Origin: Candidatus Spyradenecus faecavium
GTDB taxonomy: Bacteria > Verrucomicrobiota > Kiritimatiellia > RFP12 > DVOR01
Length of the DNA stretch: 7,295 nt
Assembly: GCA_018713405.1 (NCBI GenBank)
Contig: DVOR01000188.1
Location: forward strand, 1-7,295
Direction: 5' to 3'
Part shown: in pieces, positions 1 through 5,360 of the stretch
How the letters are laid out: every line of letters starts with the position of its first letter
Position numbering within the stretch: the stretch's first letter is position 1
Notes under the pieces: generated by a model
The model's database searches: none
What the model saw: only the letters and a program-made list of their open reading frames with translations
What the model was told of the DNA's origin: nothing
Translations under genes and position numbers: made by a program

Positions 1-2
1 AT

Positions 3-653
3 TTCAGCTCTATCCTAAGGCCCTGGCGCATTTGGCTTGCAAATCGCCTAACGCTTTCATGGACTGGACGTGCAATCCCAAAGCTCGAGTTTCTCGGGGT
101 TAGCGGTTGGGCGTCCCACACCTTCAACACAATCCTCTTCGTCTACATCACCTTACGAACAATTCGACTTACGGATTGGGGAGACCGTATAAGGAAATGG
201 GTGCCTTGGGTATTCACCTGTCTATGGGTTGGCTTTATCGGCTATATCGCATTGCGAGCAGGAATGTTCTGGGGCCTAAGGGAAGGGTTCATGTGTTATC
301 AGATTACGACAATCGGCTACGATGCTCCAATAATGTGGATGACGGCCGTGGCCGCTTTCCTCTTTTTCAAGCGGCTTCGACCGCCGGCATGGCTGACGCG
401 AGCCGTCTGCTTCTTGGGGCCGTCCATGTTCGGGGTCTACCTGTTCCATGAGTCCCCGATGAGAGTGGTGCTTTACCAGTTGCCGGAGACGTGGCTGAGC
501 GACAATTGCCCGTGGATGCCGACGGCGGTGATTTTACTGGGGTGCGCGGCGTTCACCTTCGCGGTGTCACTGGGGGTGGATTTGTTGCGGCGGGCGGGGT
601 TGGCCGGGATCCGGTGGGCGTGGGTCAGGGCAGCAGGTCGTCGCGCCAGATGA
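3..653 (+). CDS. Acyltransferase-3 family membrane protein, C-terminal part (5' end outside window)
   Basis: The reading frame is open from base 3 to the TGA at 651-653, giving 216 residues with no start in view, so this is the C-terminal part of a longer gene (full members of this family are usually about 330-400 residues). The protein is strongly hydrophobic, with likely membrane segments around fragment residues 35-55 (ASHTFNTILFVYI), 68-90, 103-118 and 163-185, separated by Arg/Lys-rich loops. Near the end, FLGPSMFGVYLFHESP matches the 'S-GVYL-H' signature typical of the last part of acyltransferase-3 (OafA/WecH-like) proteins, which transfer acetyl or other acyl groups to surface sugars or polysaccharides at the inner membrane. 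The substrate cannot be told. Codons such as CTA, TTA, ATA and AGG occur early, and GC is much lower at the start than at the end, unlike the neighbouring genes. The last 29 bp overlap the end of gluQ on the other strand. Family assignment is fairly secure, the role is not. Confidence 0.82.
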   Translation, partial: FSSILRPWRIWLANRLTLSWTGRAIPKLEFLGVSGWASHTFNTILFVYITLRTIRLTDWGDRIRKWVPWVFTCLWVGFIGYIALRAGMFWGLREGFMCYQITTIGYDAPIMWMTAVAAFLFFKRLRPPAWLTRAVCFLGPSMFGVYLFHESPMRVVLYQLPETWLSDNCPWMPTAVILLGCAAFTFAVSLGVDLLRRAGLAGIRWAWVRAAGRRAR

Positions 654-1530
654 AGGGAGCGTGGGGGAGGGTGTCGAGGGTGAAGCGGGGGAGGAGATCG
701 GCGAGGGTCGCAACGGTCTCGTCGGGGGCGAGCCAGCCGCAGCTTCGTGCGAGGGCGGTGAGGATGCGGCCCGGGGCGATGCCGGCCTCGCGGTAGGCGG
801 CGACGCGCGTGTCACCGTGGCGCTTGGCCAGGCGGAGGCCGTCCGGCCCGACGACGAGGGGGACGTGCCAGTAGGTGGGCGGCTCCCAGCCCAGACGGCG
901 ATAGAGGACGTTTTGGGCGGGGGTGACGGGGAGGATGTCGTCGCCGCGGACGACGTCGGTGACGCCCATCTCGTGGTCGTCGACAACGACGGCGAGGACA
1001 TAGGCCGGGGCGTCGCCGCGGGCGAGGACAAAGTCACCGGTGAGCGCATCCGCGGTCTTGGTCTGCGGCCCGGCGAAGGCGTCGACGTAGCGGCCATCGT
1101 CCTCCGGCCCCAGTGGCAGTCGCCAGGCGGGGAGGTGCCCCTCCGGCGGCGGGGCGACGCGGCGGCGGCAGGTGCCGGGATAGCGCAGGACCTCGCCGGG
1201 GTGCGGGGCGGATTGGGCGCCCAGGATGTCGGCGCGGGTGCAGCAACAGGGATAGAGCGGGCCGAGACGCGTCAGGGCCTCACGGTAGAGCGGCAGGCGG
1301 TCGGACTGCCGGACGACGGGGCCATCCCAATCGAAGCCGAGCCAACGCAGGTCCTCGATGAGGCCCTCCGCGGCGCCGGCCTTGTGCTTGGGGTGGTCGA
1401 GGTCCTCGATGCGCAGGCGCACCTCGCCGCCGCAGGCCCGCATCTGGAGCCACGCGACCATGAAGGTGCGGACGTTCCCCAGATGGAGGGCCCCGGTGGG
1501 CGAGGGCGCCAGGCGGCCGACACGCTTCAT
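625..1530 (-). CDS. gluQ: Glutamyl-Q tRNA(Asp) synthetase (GluRS-like, no anticodon-binding domain)
   Basis: This 301-residue protein resembles the catalytic half of glutamyl-tRNA synthetase and lacks the anticodon-binding domain, the size and layout of GluQ-RS (E. coli YadB). That enzyme activates glutamate and attaches it to the queuosine base at position 34 of tRNA-Asp rather than to the tRNA 3' end. Visible features are the start RLAPSPTGALHLGNVRT with the HIGH-type HLGN at 16-19, IEDLD at 41-45, a zinc-site pattern C95-x-C97 with Y117 and C121, and a KMSKS-type loop LAKRHGD at 234-240 following LVVGPDG. The ATG at 1528-1530 overlaps the hisS stop as ATGA, indicating translational coupling. 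The frame stays open far upstream inside hisS, but homology begins exactly at this ATG. It is the last gene of the minus-strand operon, and its final 29 bp overlap the acyltransferase gene. Glutamylation of Q presupposes that the host makes or salvages queuosine, which is not shown here. Confidence 0.9.
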   Translation of the reverse strand: MKRVGRLAPSPTGALHLGNVRTFMVAWLQMRACGGEVRLRIEDLDHPKHKAGAAEGLIEDLRWLGFDWDGPVVRQSDRLPLYREALTRLGPLYPCCCTRADILGAQSAPHPGEVLRYPGTCRRRVAPPPEGHLPAWRLPLGPEDDGRYVDAFAGPQTKTADALTGDFVLARGDAPAYVLAVVVDDHEMGVTDVVRGDDILPVTPAQNVLYRRLGWEPPTYWHVPLVVGPDGLRLAKRHGDTRVAAYREAGIAPGRILTALARSCGWLAPDETVATLADLLPRFTLDTLPHAPFIWRDDLLP

Positions 1531-2789
1531 GCGAGGGCGATGGGCGTGGCCTCGCGGGTGTCGAGATCCTTGGCCTGCGCGACGCCGGCGGCGACGTCGT
1601 CGGGACCCAGGAAGACCGCGAACTTGGCGGCGGAGGCGCCGGCCTTGGAGAAGAAGTGCTTCGGCTTCTGCGCCACCAGCGCGAGGTCGACGGGGTGGCC
1701 CTCGGCGCGGAGCTTGGCGGCCAGACCGATGGCGGCGGGGCGCTGGGCGGCGTCCATGTAGCCGATGGCATAGCCGCGGCGCGTCACGGGGCAGGCGTCG
1801 CCCAAGACCTCGCGCAACACCTCGCCGACGACGACGTCGCCGAAGCCCATGCCCACGGCGGGGGTCGGCTTGCCGCCGACGAGGGCCAGCAGGGAGTCGT
1901 AGCGGCCACCGCCGAAGATGGCGCGGAAGCGGCGCTGGACGTCGAAGGCCTCGAAGACGATGCCGGTGTAGTAGGAGAGGCCGCGGATGACGGCGATGTC
2001 GAACTGCAGGAGCGTACCGTAGCCCATGCGCTCGGCGAGGGCGAAGAGGTCGCGGAGGTTGGCCAGGGCGGGGGAATCCGCGCCGGCGAGGGCCTCGGCC
2101 TCCTCCAGCGAGGTGACGGCGAGGAGCTCGAAGGTCTTGGCGATGGCCGCGTCGTCCAAGCCGGCCTCGCGCAGGAGGTGGGCAATCTCCTCGTCGGAAA
2201 TCTTGCCGCGCTTGTCCAGGGCGACGAAGACGGCGGTGTGCTGGTCGGCGGGGATGCCGCTGCGGGCGAGCAACTCGCCGAGCAGGGCGCGGCTGGAGAC
2301 GTGGATGCGCCACGCCTCGTCGGGCATGCCCATCGCGCGCATGGCCGAGACGGCCGCGCCGAGGATCTCCGCCTCGCAGAGGACGTCCTCGGAGCCGACG
2401 ATGTCCATGTTCAGCTGGTAGTGCTCGCGCTTGCGGCCGCGGGTCATGCGCTCATAGCGGAAGCACTGGGCGACGGCGTACCACTTGATGGGGAAATTGA
2501 GGCGGCTCTGGCGGGCGGCGACCATGCGGGCGAGGGTCGGCGTCATCTCGGGGCGCAGGGCCAGGTGGCGGCCGGACTTGTCGTCGAAGGCGTAGATCTG
2601 CTCAGAGACCTCCTCGCCGCTCTTGCGTTGCAGCAGCTCCAGCGACTCGACGACGCAGGCGTCGTAGGGCTGGAAACCGAAACGCTCGGCGGCGGCGCGC
2701 CAAGCGTCGAAGACGCGGTTGCGCCAGACCATGTCTTCCGGGTAAAAGTCGCGCATGCCGCGCGGGGCCTCAAAGGAAACGTTGCTCAT
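1527..2789 (-). CDS. hisS: Histidyl-tRNA synthetase, variant with altered motif 3
   Basis: This 420-residue class IIa synthetase charges tRNA-His with histidine in the cytoplasm. Motif 1 lies near the start (PRGMRDFYPEDM, residues 9-20). Motif 2 is FRYERMTRGRKREHYQ at 110-125, the HisA-type histidine loop is RGLSYYTGIVFE at 269-280, and GGGRYD is at 293-298. Residues from about 336 to the end form a reduced HGTP-type anticodon-binding domain. Two deviations from the E. coli type are visible: the usual RGLDYY reads RGLSYY, and motif 3, usually G-x-G-x-E-R, reads AVGMGFGD (311-318), so the motif 3 arginine is absent. I recall a similar GFGD form from plant organellar HisRS, so this is probably a clade trait and not decay; all other motifs are intact. 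The start ATG at 2787-2789 has AGGAG six bases upstream. The stop overlaps the gluQ start. HisZ, the ATP-PRT regulatory paralogue, is the main alternative but is less likely, since motif 2 and the histidine loop are intact. Confidence 0.95.
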   Translation of the reverse strand: MSNVSFEAPRGMRDFYPEDMVWRNRVFDAWRAAAERFGFQPYDACVVESLELLQRKSGEEVSEQIYAFDDKSGRHLALRPEMTPTLARMVAARQSRLNFPIKWYAVAQCFRYERMTRGRKREHYQLNMDIVGSEDVLCEAEILGAAVSAMRAMGMPDEAWRIHVSSRALLGELLARSGIPADQHTAVFVALDKRGKISDEEIAHLLREAGLDDAAIAKTFELLAVTSLEEAEALAGADSPALANLRDLFALAERMGYGTLLQFDIAVIRGLSYYTGIVFEAFDVQRRFRAIFGGGRYDSLLALVGGKPTPAVGMGFGDVVVGEVLREVLGDACPVTRRGYAIGYMDAAQRPAAIGLAAKLRAEGHPVDLALVAQKPKHFFSKAGASAAKFAVFLGPDDVAAGVAQAKDLDTREATPIALA

Positions 2790-2795
2790 GGGGGA

Positions 2796-2800
2796 CTCCT
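2796..2800 (-). promoter_or_regulatory. Ribosome binding site of hisS
   Basis: On the minus strand AGGAG lies six bases before the ATG at 2789. This fixes the hisS start, which also matches the family N-terminus (a few residues before the F-x-x-P-R-G-M-R-D motif). Confidence 0.8.
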
Positions 2801-2809
2801 GGTACGAAA

Positions 2810-2839
2810 GCGGCCGCGGCCCTGGGGCGTCGCGGCCGC
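2810..2839 (-). repeat. GC-rich inverted repeat (hairpin) between the HU-like gene and hisS
   Basis: The arms GCGGCCGCG (2810-2818) and CGCGGCCGC (2831-2839) are perfect 9-bp complements around a 12-base loop. The loop can pair further (GCC with GGC) around CTGG. On the transcribed minus strand the hairpin is followed by only TTT, then CGTACC and the hisS ribosome binding site. It therefore lacks the long U-tract of a strong intrinsic terminator and may act as a partial terminator, mRNA-stability or processing element that sets hisS-gluQ levels relative to the upstream genes. Each arm holds the self-complementary 8-mer GCGGCCGC, so the pair can also be read as a direct repeat. The structure is seen in the sequence; the role is inferred. 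Confidence 0.55.
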
Positions 2840-2857
2840 GCGAGGATGCGGTCGGGA

Positions 2858-3205
2858 TCAGCCGCGCAGACGCGGGGGCAGGTTCGCCTCGGCGAGCTCG
2901 TCGCGGAGCAGGCGGGAGGCCTTGAACTTGATGGTCTTGCGGTTGGGGATCCAGACCTCCTGGGAGGGCTTCTTGGGGTTGCGGCCCTTGCGGCCCTTGC
3001 GCTCGACGATCTCGAAGACCCCGAAGCCGCGGAGCTCGACGTGACCGTTCGTCTTCAGGTTGTCCAGAAGCGCCTCGAAGGTGGTGTCGATGATTTTGTA
3101 GGCCAGCGTCTGGGGGATGCCGTGGGTGGAGGCGATGGCCACGGAGAGGTCGCGGCGGGTGCTGGTGGAGGGAATCTTGCGGTCGGTGGGGAGTTCGTCG
3201 TTCAT
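2858..3205 (-). CDS. HU/IHF-family DNA-binding protein with N-terminal extension
   Basis: This 115-residue basic protein belongs to the bacterial HU/IHF family, dimeric nucleoid proteins that bend DNA in the minor groove. The family domain begins around residue 17 (TRRDLSVAIA) with two helices to about residue 51, then VELRGFGVFEI (56-66), matching the conserved 'v-l-x-g-F-G-x-F' strand. The DNA-binding arm follows with RKGRKGRNP (69-77), where Pro77 is the residue expected to intercalate between base pairs, and WIPNRKTIKFKASRLLRDEL (85-104) is the C-terminal strand and helix. Usual HU is about 90 residues; here there are some 16 extra at the start, and the arm tip reads NPKKPSQE where NPxTGE is usual. 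The ATG at 3203-3205 has AAGGA (3212-3216) six bases upstream. It sits 30 nt after proS and 68 nt before hisS, probably co-transcribed. HU and IHF subtype cannot be separated, so no symbol is given. Confidence 0.92.
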   Translation of the reverse strand: MNDELPTDRKIPSTSTRRDLSVAIASTHGIPQTLAYKIIDTTFEALLDNLKTNGHVELRGFGVFEIVERKGRKGRNPKKPSQEVWIPNRKTIKFKASRLLRDELAEANLPPRLRG

Positions 3206-3235
3206 GTTGGTTCCTTTTGACGGTTTATTTGTGTG

Positions 3236-4933
3236 TCAGCGAAGCAAATCGGCGATGGCCTCGACGGCCTTGTCGGGGGCGACGACCACGGAGTCGCGCT
3301 CCGTGCGGCGGCGGATCTCGAAGCCGCCCTTGGCCAGGCTCTTGGCGCCGGCCACGACGCGCACGGGCAGGCCGATGAGGTCGGCGTCCTTGAACTTGAC
3401 GCCCGGGCGCTCGGCGCGGTCGTCCACGAAGACATCGATGCCGCGGGCCTCGAGCGCCTTGCCAAGGGCCTCGGCCTGGGCGACGACGTCCGCGTTGTCC
3501 GGGTCCAGGATGAGCAAGTTGACCTGGCAGGGAGCGACGGAGGCCGGCCAGATGATGCCATCGGCGTCGTTGCTCTGCTCCACGATGGCCTGCAGCGTGC
3601 GGGAGACGCCGATGCCGTAGCAGCCCATGACGATCGGCTTGGCCGCGCCCTGCTCGTCCAGATAGGTCGCGCCCATGGCGGCGGAGTACTTCGTGCCCAG
3701 CTTGAAGCACTGCCCCACCTCGGTGCCGCGGCGGATGGCCAGCGTCGCGCCGCACTTGGGGCAACGGTCGCCCTCGCGCACGGTCACCAGGTCCTCGAAG
3801 GCCACGACCTTCGCATCGCGCGCCAGGGAAACGTGCGCCAGGTGGACGCCCTCCTTGTTCGCGCCCACCACCATGTCCGCCGCGCCCTCGAGCGAACGGT
3901 CGGCATAGACGGGGATGGAGACGCCCACGGGCCCGATGGAGCCCACGGGGCCGGCGACCTGGGCGACGGTGGCCTCATCGGCCTCCTCCACCTTCGCCCC
4001 GCCGAAGAGGCGGCGCAGCTTGGTCTCGCTCACCTCACGGTCGCCCGGGACGAGCGCCATCACGGGCTTCCCGCCCACGAGCAGGACAAGGCTCTTCACG
4101 ATCTGGTCGATGGGGCGGCCCAGGAAACGGGCGACCTCCTCGCAGGAATGCTGGCCGGGGGTGGCGACCTCCTCGGGCGCGCCCGCCTCGGCCTGGTAGG
4201 GCACGGGCTCGACGCGGCGCTCGGCGCGCTCCTGGTTCGCGGCGTAACCACAGTCGGGGCAATCCAGGATGCCATCCTCGCCGCTGGCCGCGAAGACCAT
4301 GAACTCGTGCGAGAAGTTGCCGCCGATGTCGCCCGTGTCGGCCTCGACGGGCTTGGCCTTCAGGCCCACCCGCTCGAAGATGCGCACATAGGCCGCGTGC
4401 ATCGCCCAATAGCTCTTGTCGGCGCCCGCGTCGTCGGCGTCGAAGCTATAGGCGTCCTTCATGATGAATTCCTTGCCGCGGATAAGGCCGAAGCGCGGAC
4501 GGATCTCGTCGCGGAACTTGTCCTGCAACTGGTAGATGGTACGCGGCAGCTGGCGATAGGAGGAAATCTCGCTCTTCGCCAGGGCGGTGAACGCCTCCTC
4601 CGCCGTCGGCGCCAAGACATACCACGCGTCCTTGCGGTCCTTCACGCGGAACATCCCCGGGCCCATCGACTCCCAACGCCCCGTCTGCTTCCACTGCTCG
4701 GCGGGCTGGAGGATCGGGAAGAGCGTCTCCTGCGCGCCCGCACGGTCCATCTCCTCGCGGACGATGGCCTCGATCTTGCGCAACGCGCGCATGCCCAACG
4801 GCAAATAAACATAGAGCCCACCGCCCAGCTTCCGCATCATCCCGGCACGGATCATCAGCTTGTGGCTCACGATCTCGGCGTCCTGGGGCGCCTCACGTAA
4901 CGTGTTCAGCAATGTCTCGGTCCAACGCAACAT
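3236..4933 (-). CDS. proS: Prolyl-tRNA synthetase, bacterial type with editing domain
   Basis: This 565-residue class IIa synthetase attaches proline to tRNA-Pro; E. coli ProRS has 572. Homology to that enzyme starts at the first residues (TLLNTLREAPQDAEIVSHKLMIRAG), supporting the ATG at 4931-4933. Motif 2 is FRDEIRPRFGLIRGKEFIMK (140-159), and motif 3 is MGCYGIGVSRTL (436-447). The GDIGGNFSHEF segment (201-211) follows motif 2. Between motifs 2 and 3, about residues 225-395, lies the INS editing domain that hydrolyses mischarged Ala-tRNA-Pro. Its key lysine is Lys280 in IDQIVKSLVL. The insertion is framed by CPDC (225-228) and CPKC (391-394), a possible metal site found in many bacterial ProRS. 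The anticodon-binding domain runs from about 470 to the end (VDDRAERPGVKF at 503-514). The ribosome binding site is weak: AGAAGG (4945-4950) lies 11 bases upstream. It is the first gene of the proS-HU-hisS-gluQ operon. Confidence 0.97.
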   Translation of the reverse strand: MLRWTETLLNTLREAPQDAEIVSHKLMIRAGMMRKLGGGLYVYLPLGMRALRKIEAIVREEMDRAGAQETLFPILQPAEQWKQTGRWESMGPGMFRVKDRKDAWYVLAPTAEEAFTALAKSEISSYRQLPRTIYQLQDKFRDEIRPRFGLIRGKEFIMKDAYSFDADDAGADKSYWAMHAAYVRIFERVGLKAKPVEADTGDIGGNFSHEFMVFAASGEDGILDCPDCGYAANQERAERRVEPVPYQAEAGAPEEVATPGQHSCEEVARFLGRPIDQIVKSLVLLVGGKPVMALVPGDREVSETKLRRLFGGAKVEEADEATVAQVAGPVGSIGPVGVSIPVYADRSLEGAADMVVGANKEGVHLAHVSLARDAKVVAFEDLVTVREGDRCPKCGATLAIRRGTEVGQCFKLGTKYSAAMGATYLDEQGAAKPIVMGCYGIGVSRTLQAIVEQSNDADGIIWPASVAPCQVNLLILDPDNADVVAQAEALGKALEARGIDVFVDDRAERPGVKFKDADLIGLPVRVVAGAKSLAKGGFEIRRRTERDSVVVAPDKAVEAIADLLR

Positions 4934-4970
4934 CTCGGAAAATACCTTCTAAAACGACAAAACGCGCATA

Positions 4971-4999
4971 AGTATCTCAAAATCACGCCTGAAAAGCAA
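4971..4999 (-). promoter_or_regulatory. Possible proS promoter
   Basis: Read on the minus strand, TTGCTT (4999-4994) and GATACT (4976-4971) are separated by 17 bases and would place the transcription start some 30 nt before the proS ATG. Matches to the consensus are only three of six and four of six, so this is a weak candidate supported mostly by position. Confidence 0.25.
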
Positions 5000-5090
5000 G
5001 CAAAAAGACCGTCGCCGCAAAGTTGGAGCCCACACAAGCCCCGAAAGCCCCCCCAGGGCCCAATTCCAAATAAGTCCACCTCTTTTTCCG

Positions 5091-5202
5091 AAACCCTTGA
5101 GGGTTTGGCCCAAAACCCTTAGGGTTTCGCCTCGAACCCTTTAGGGTTTGCCAACCGACCCCTTAGGGTTTCGCCCCACACCCTTTCCCTCGGGGCAATC
5201 CG
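5091..5202. repeat. Tandem array of palindromic repeats, about 22-bp period, 4 clear units plus 1 degenerate
   Basis: Units begin at 5091, 5113, 5135, 5158 and (degenerate) 5180. The core is a dyad of AAACCCT and AGGGTTT arms around one or two bases: 7-bp perfect arms in unit 1 (5091-5106) and unit 2 (5113-5127), 6-bp arms in unit 3 (5135-5148), and 4-bp perfect arms with a flanking mismatch in unit 4 (5158-5171). Unit 5 keeps ACCCTTT but has lost the right arm. Clear units are followed by a short spacer containing GCC (GGGTTT-G/C-GCC), so the copies are direct repeats as well as internal palindromes. Dyad centres lie about 21.5, 21.5 and 22.5 bp apart, close to two helical turns, placing all sites on one face of the DNA. 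This fits a row of operator sites for a dimeric regulator acting on proS, the dehydrogenase gene, or both. No known regulator's motif was recognised. Iterons or structured-RNA roles are alternatives. Confidence 0.88.
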
Positions 5203-5301
5203 ACAGGCAATTGAGACAGGGGGAAGGGTAAATGCGCGGGGGCGCGATCGTGTTTCAATCCGGCGTCGTTGACGAAGAACCCAAACTTCTAAGCTTCCCT
5301 T

Positions 5302-5329
5302 TTGCGTGGGGCGGCAAGTATGGTATAAT
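5302..5329 (+). promoter_or_regulatory. Extended -10 sigma-70-type promoter of the alcohol dehydrogenase gene
   Basis: TGGTATAAT at 5321-5329 is a perfect TATAAT preceded by the TGn extended -10 element. A poor -35 (TTGCGT, 5302-5307, spacer 16) fits the usual pattern in which an extended -10 makes up for it. Transcription would start near 5336, about 25 nt before the ATG at 5361, supporting that start over the earlier in-frame ATGs at 5232 and 5328. Confidence 0.65.
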
Positions 5330-5360
5330 GGACGGCGATTTTAGGTGCACTCGAGGTTCT

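Larger units (their letters stand above)
4934..5360. other. Divergent intergenic region between proS and the alcohol dehydrogenase gene
   Basis: This 427-bp stretch separates two divergent transcription units and has no convincing gene. From 4934 to about 5080 it is relatively A-rich on the plus strand and would hold the proS promoter and leader. No T-box signature or other tRNA-sensing leader was recognised. Bases 5091-5202 carry the palindromic repeat array. Bases 5203-5300 are unremarkable apart from a purine run (GGGGGAAGGG, 5219-5228) before an in-frame ATG at 5232. Bases 5301-5360 hold the promoter and leader of the dehydrogenase gene. Confidence 0.7.

Noticed and set aside
604..614. 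Small hairpin CCGG-GAT-CCGG near the convergent gene ends as a bidirectional terminator
   Set aside because: The stem is only four pairs, has no U-tract on either strand, and lies inside the acyltransferase coding sequence.
1531..2313. Upstream extension of gluQ within hisS
   Set aside because: The frame is open but the translation is Arg/Pro/Ala shadow sequence of hisS. GluQ-RS homology begins at the ATG at 1530, which overlaps the hisS stop.
3233..4900. A 555-codon open frame on the plus strand, antisense to almost all of proS
   Set aside because: It is low-complexity (Ala, Gly, Leu, Asp, His), resembles no family, and is the expected shadow of a GC-rich gene. ProRS on the other strand is unmistakable. 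The same holds for long plus-strand frames over hisS (1656-3044) and gluQ (661-1761).
5047..5059. Short GCCC/GGGC inverted repeat in the intergenic region
   Set aside because: Four base pairs with a C-run loop is what chance would give; no T-run follows on either strand.
4934..5090. T-box or other tRNA-sensing leader ahead of proS
   Set aside because: No T-box sequence, specifier loop or terminator/antiterminator pair was recognised on the minus strand of this leader.
5091..5202. CRISPR array or plant-type telomere repeat (CCCTAAA/TTTAGGG)
   Set aside because: Spacers are only 6-10 bases and partly conserved, unlike CRISPR spacers. The CCCTT-AGGGTTT units are palindromes, not head-to-tail heptamers, and the flanks are bacterial core genes.
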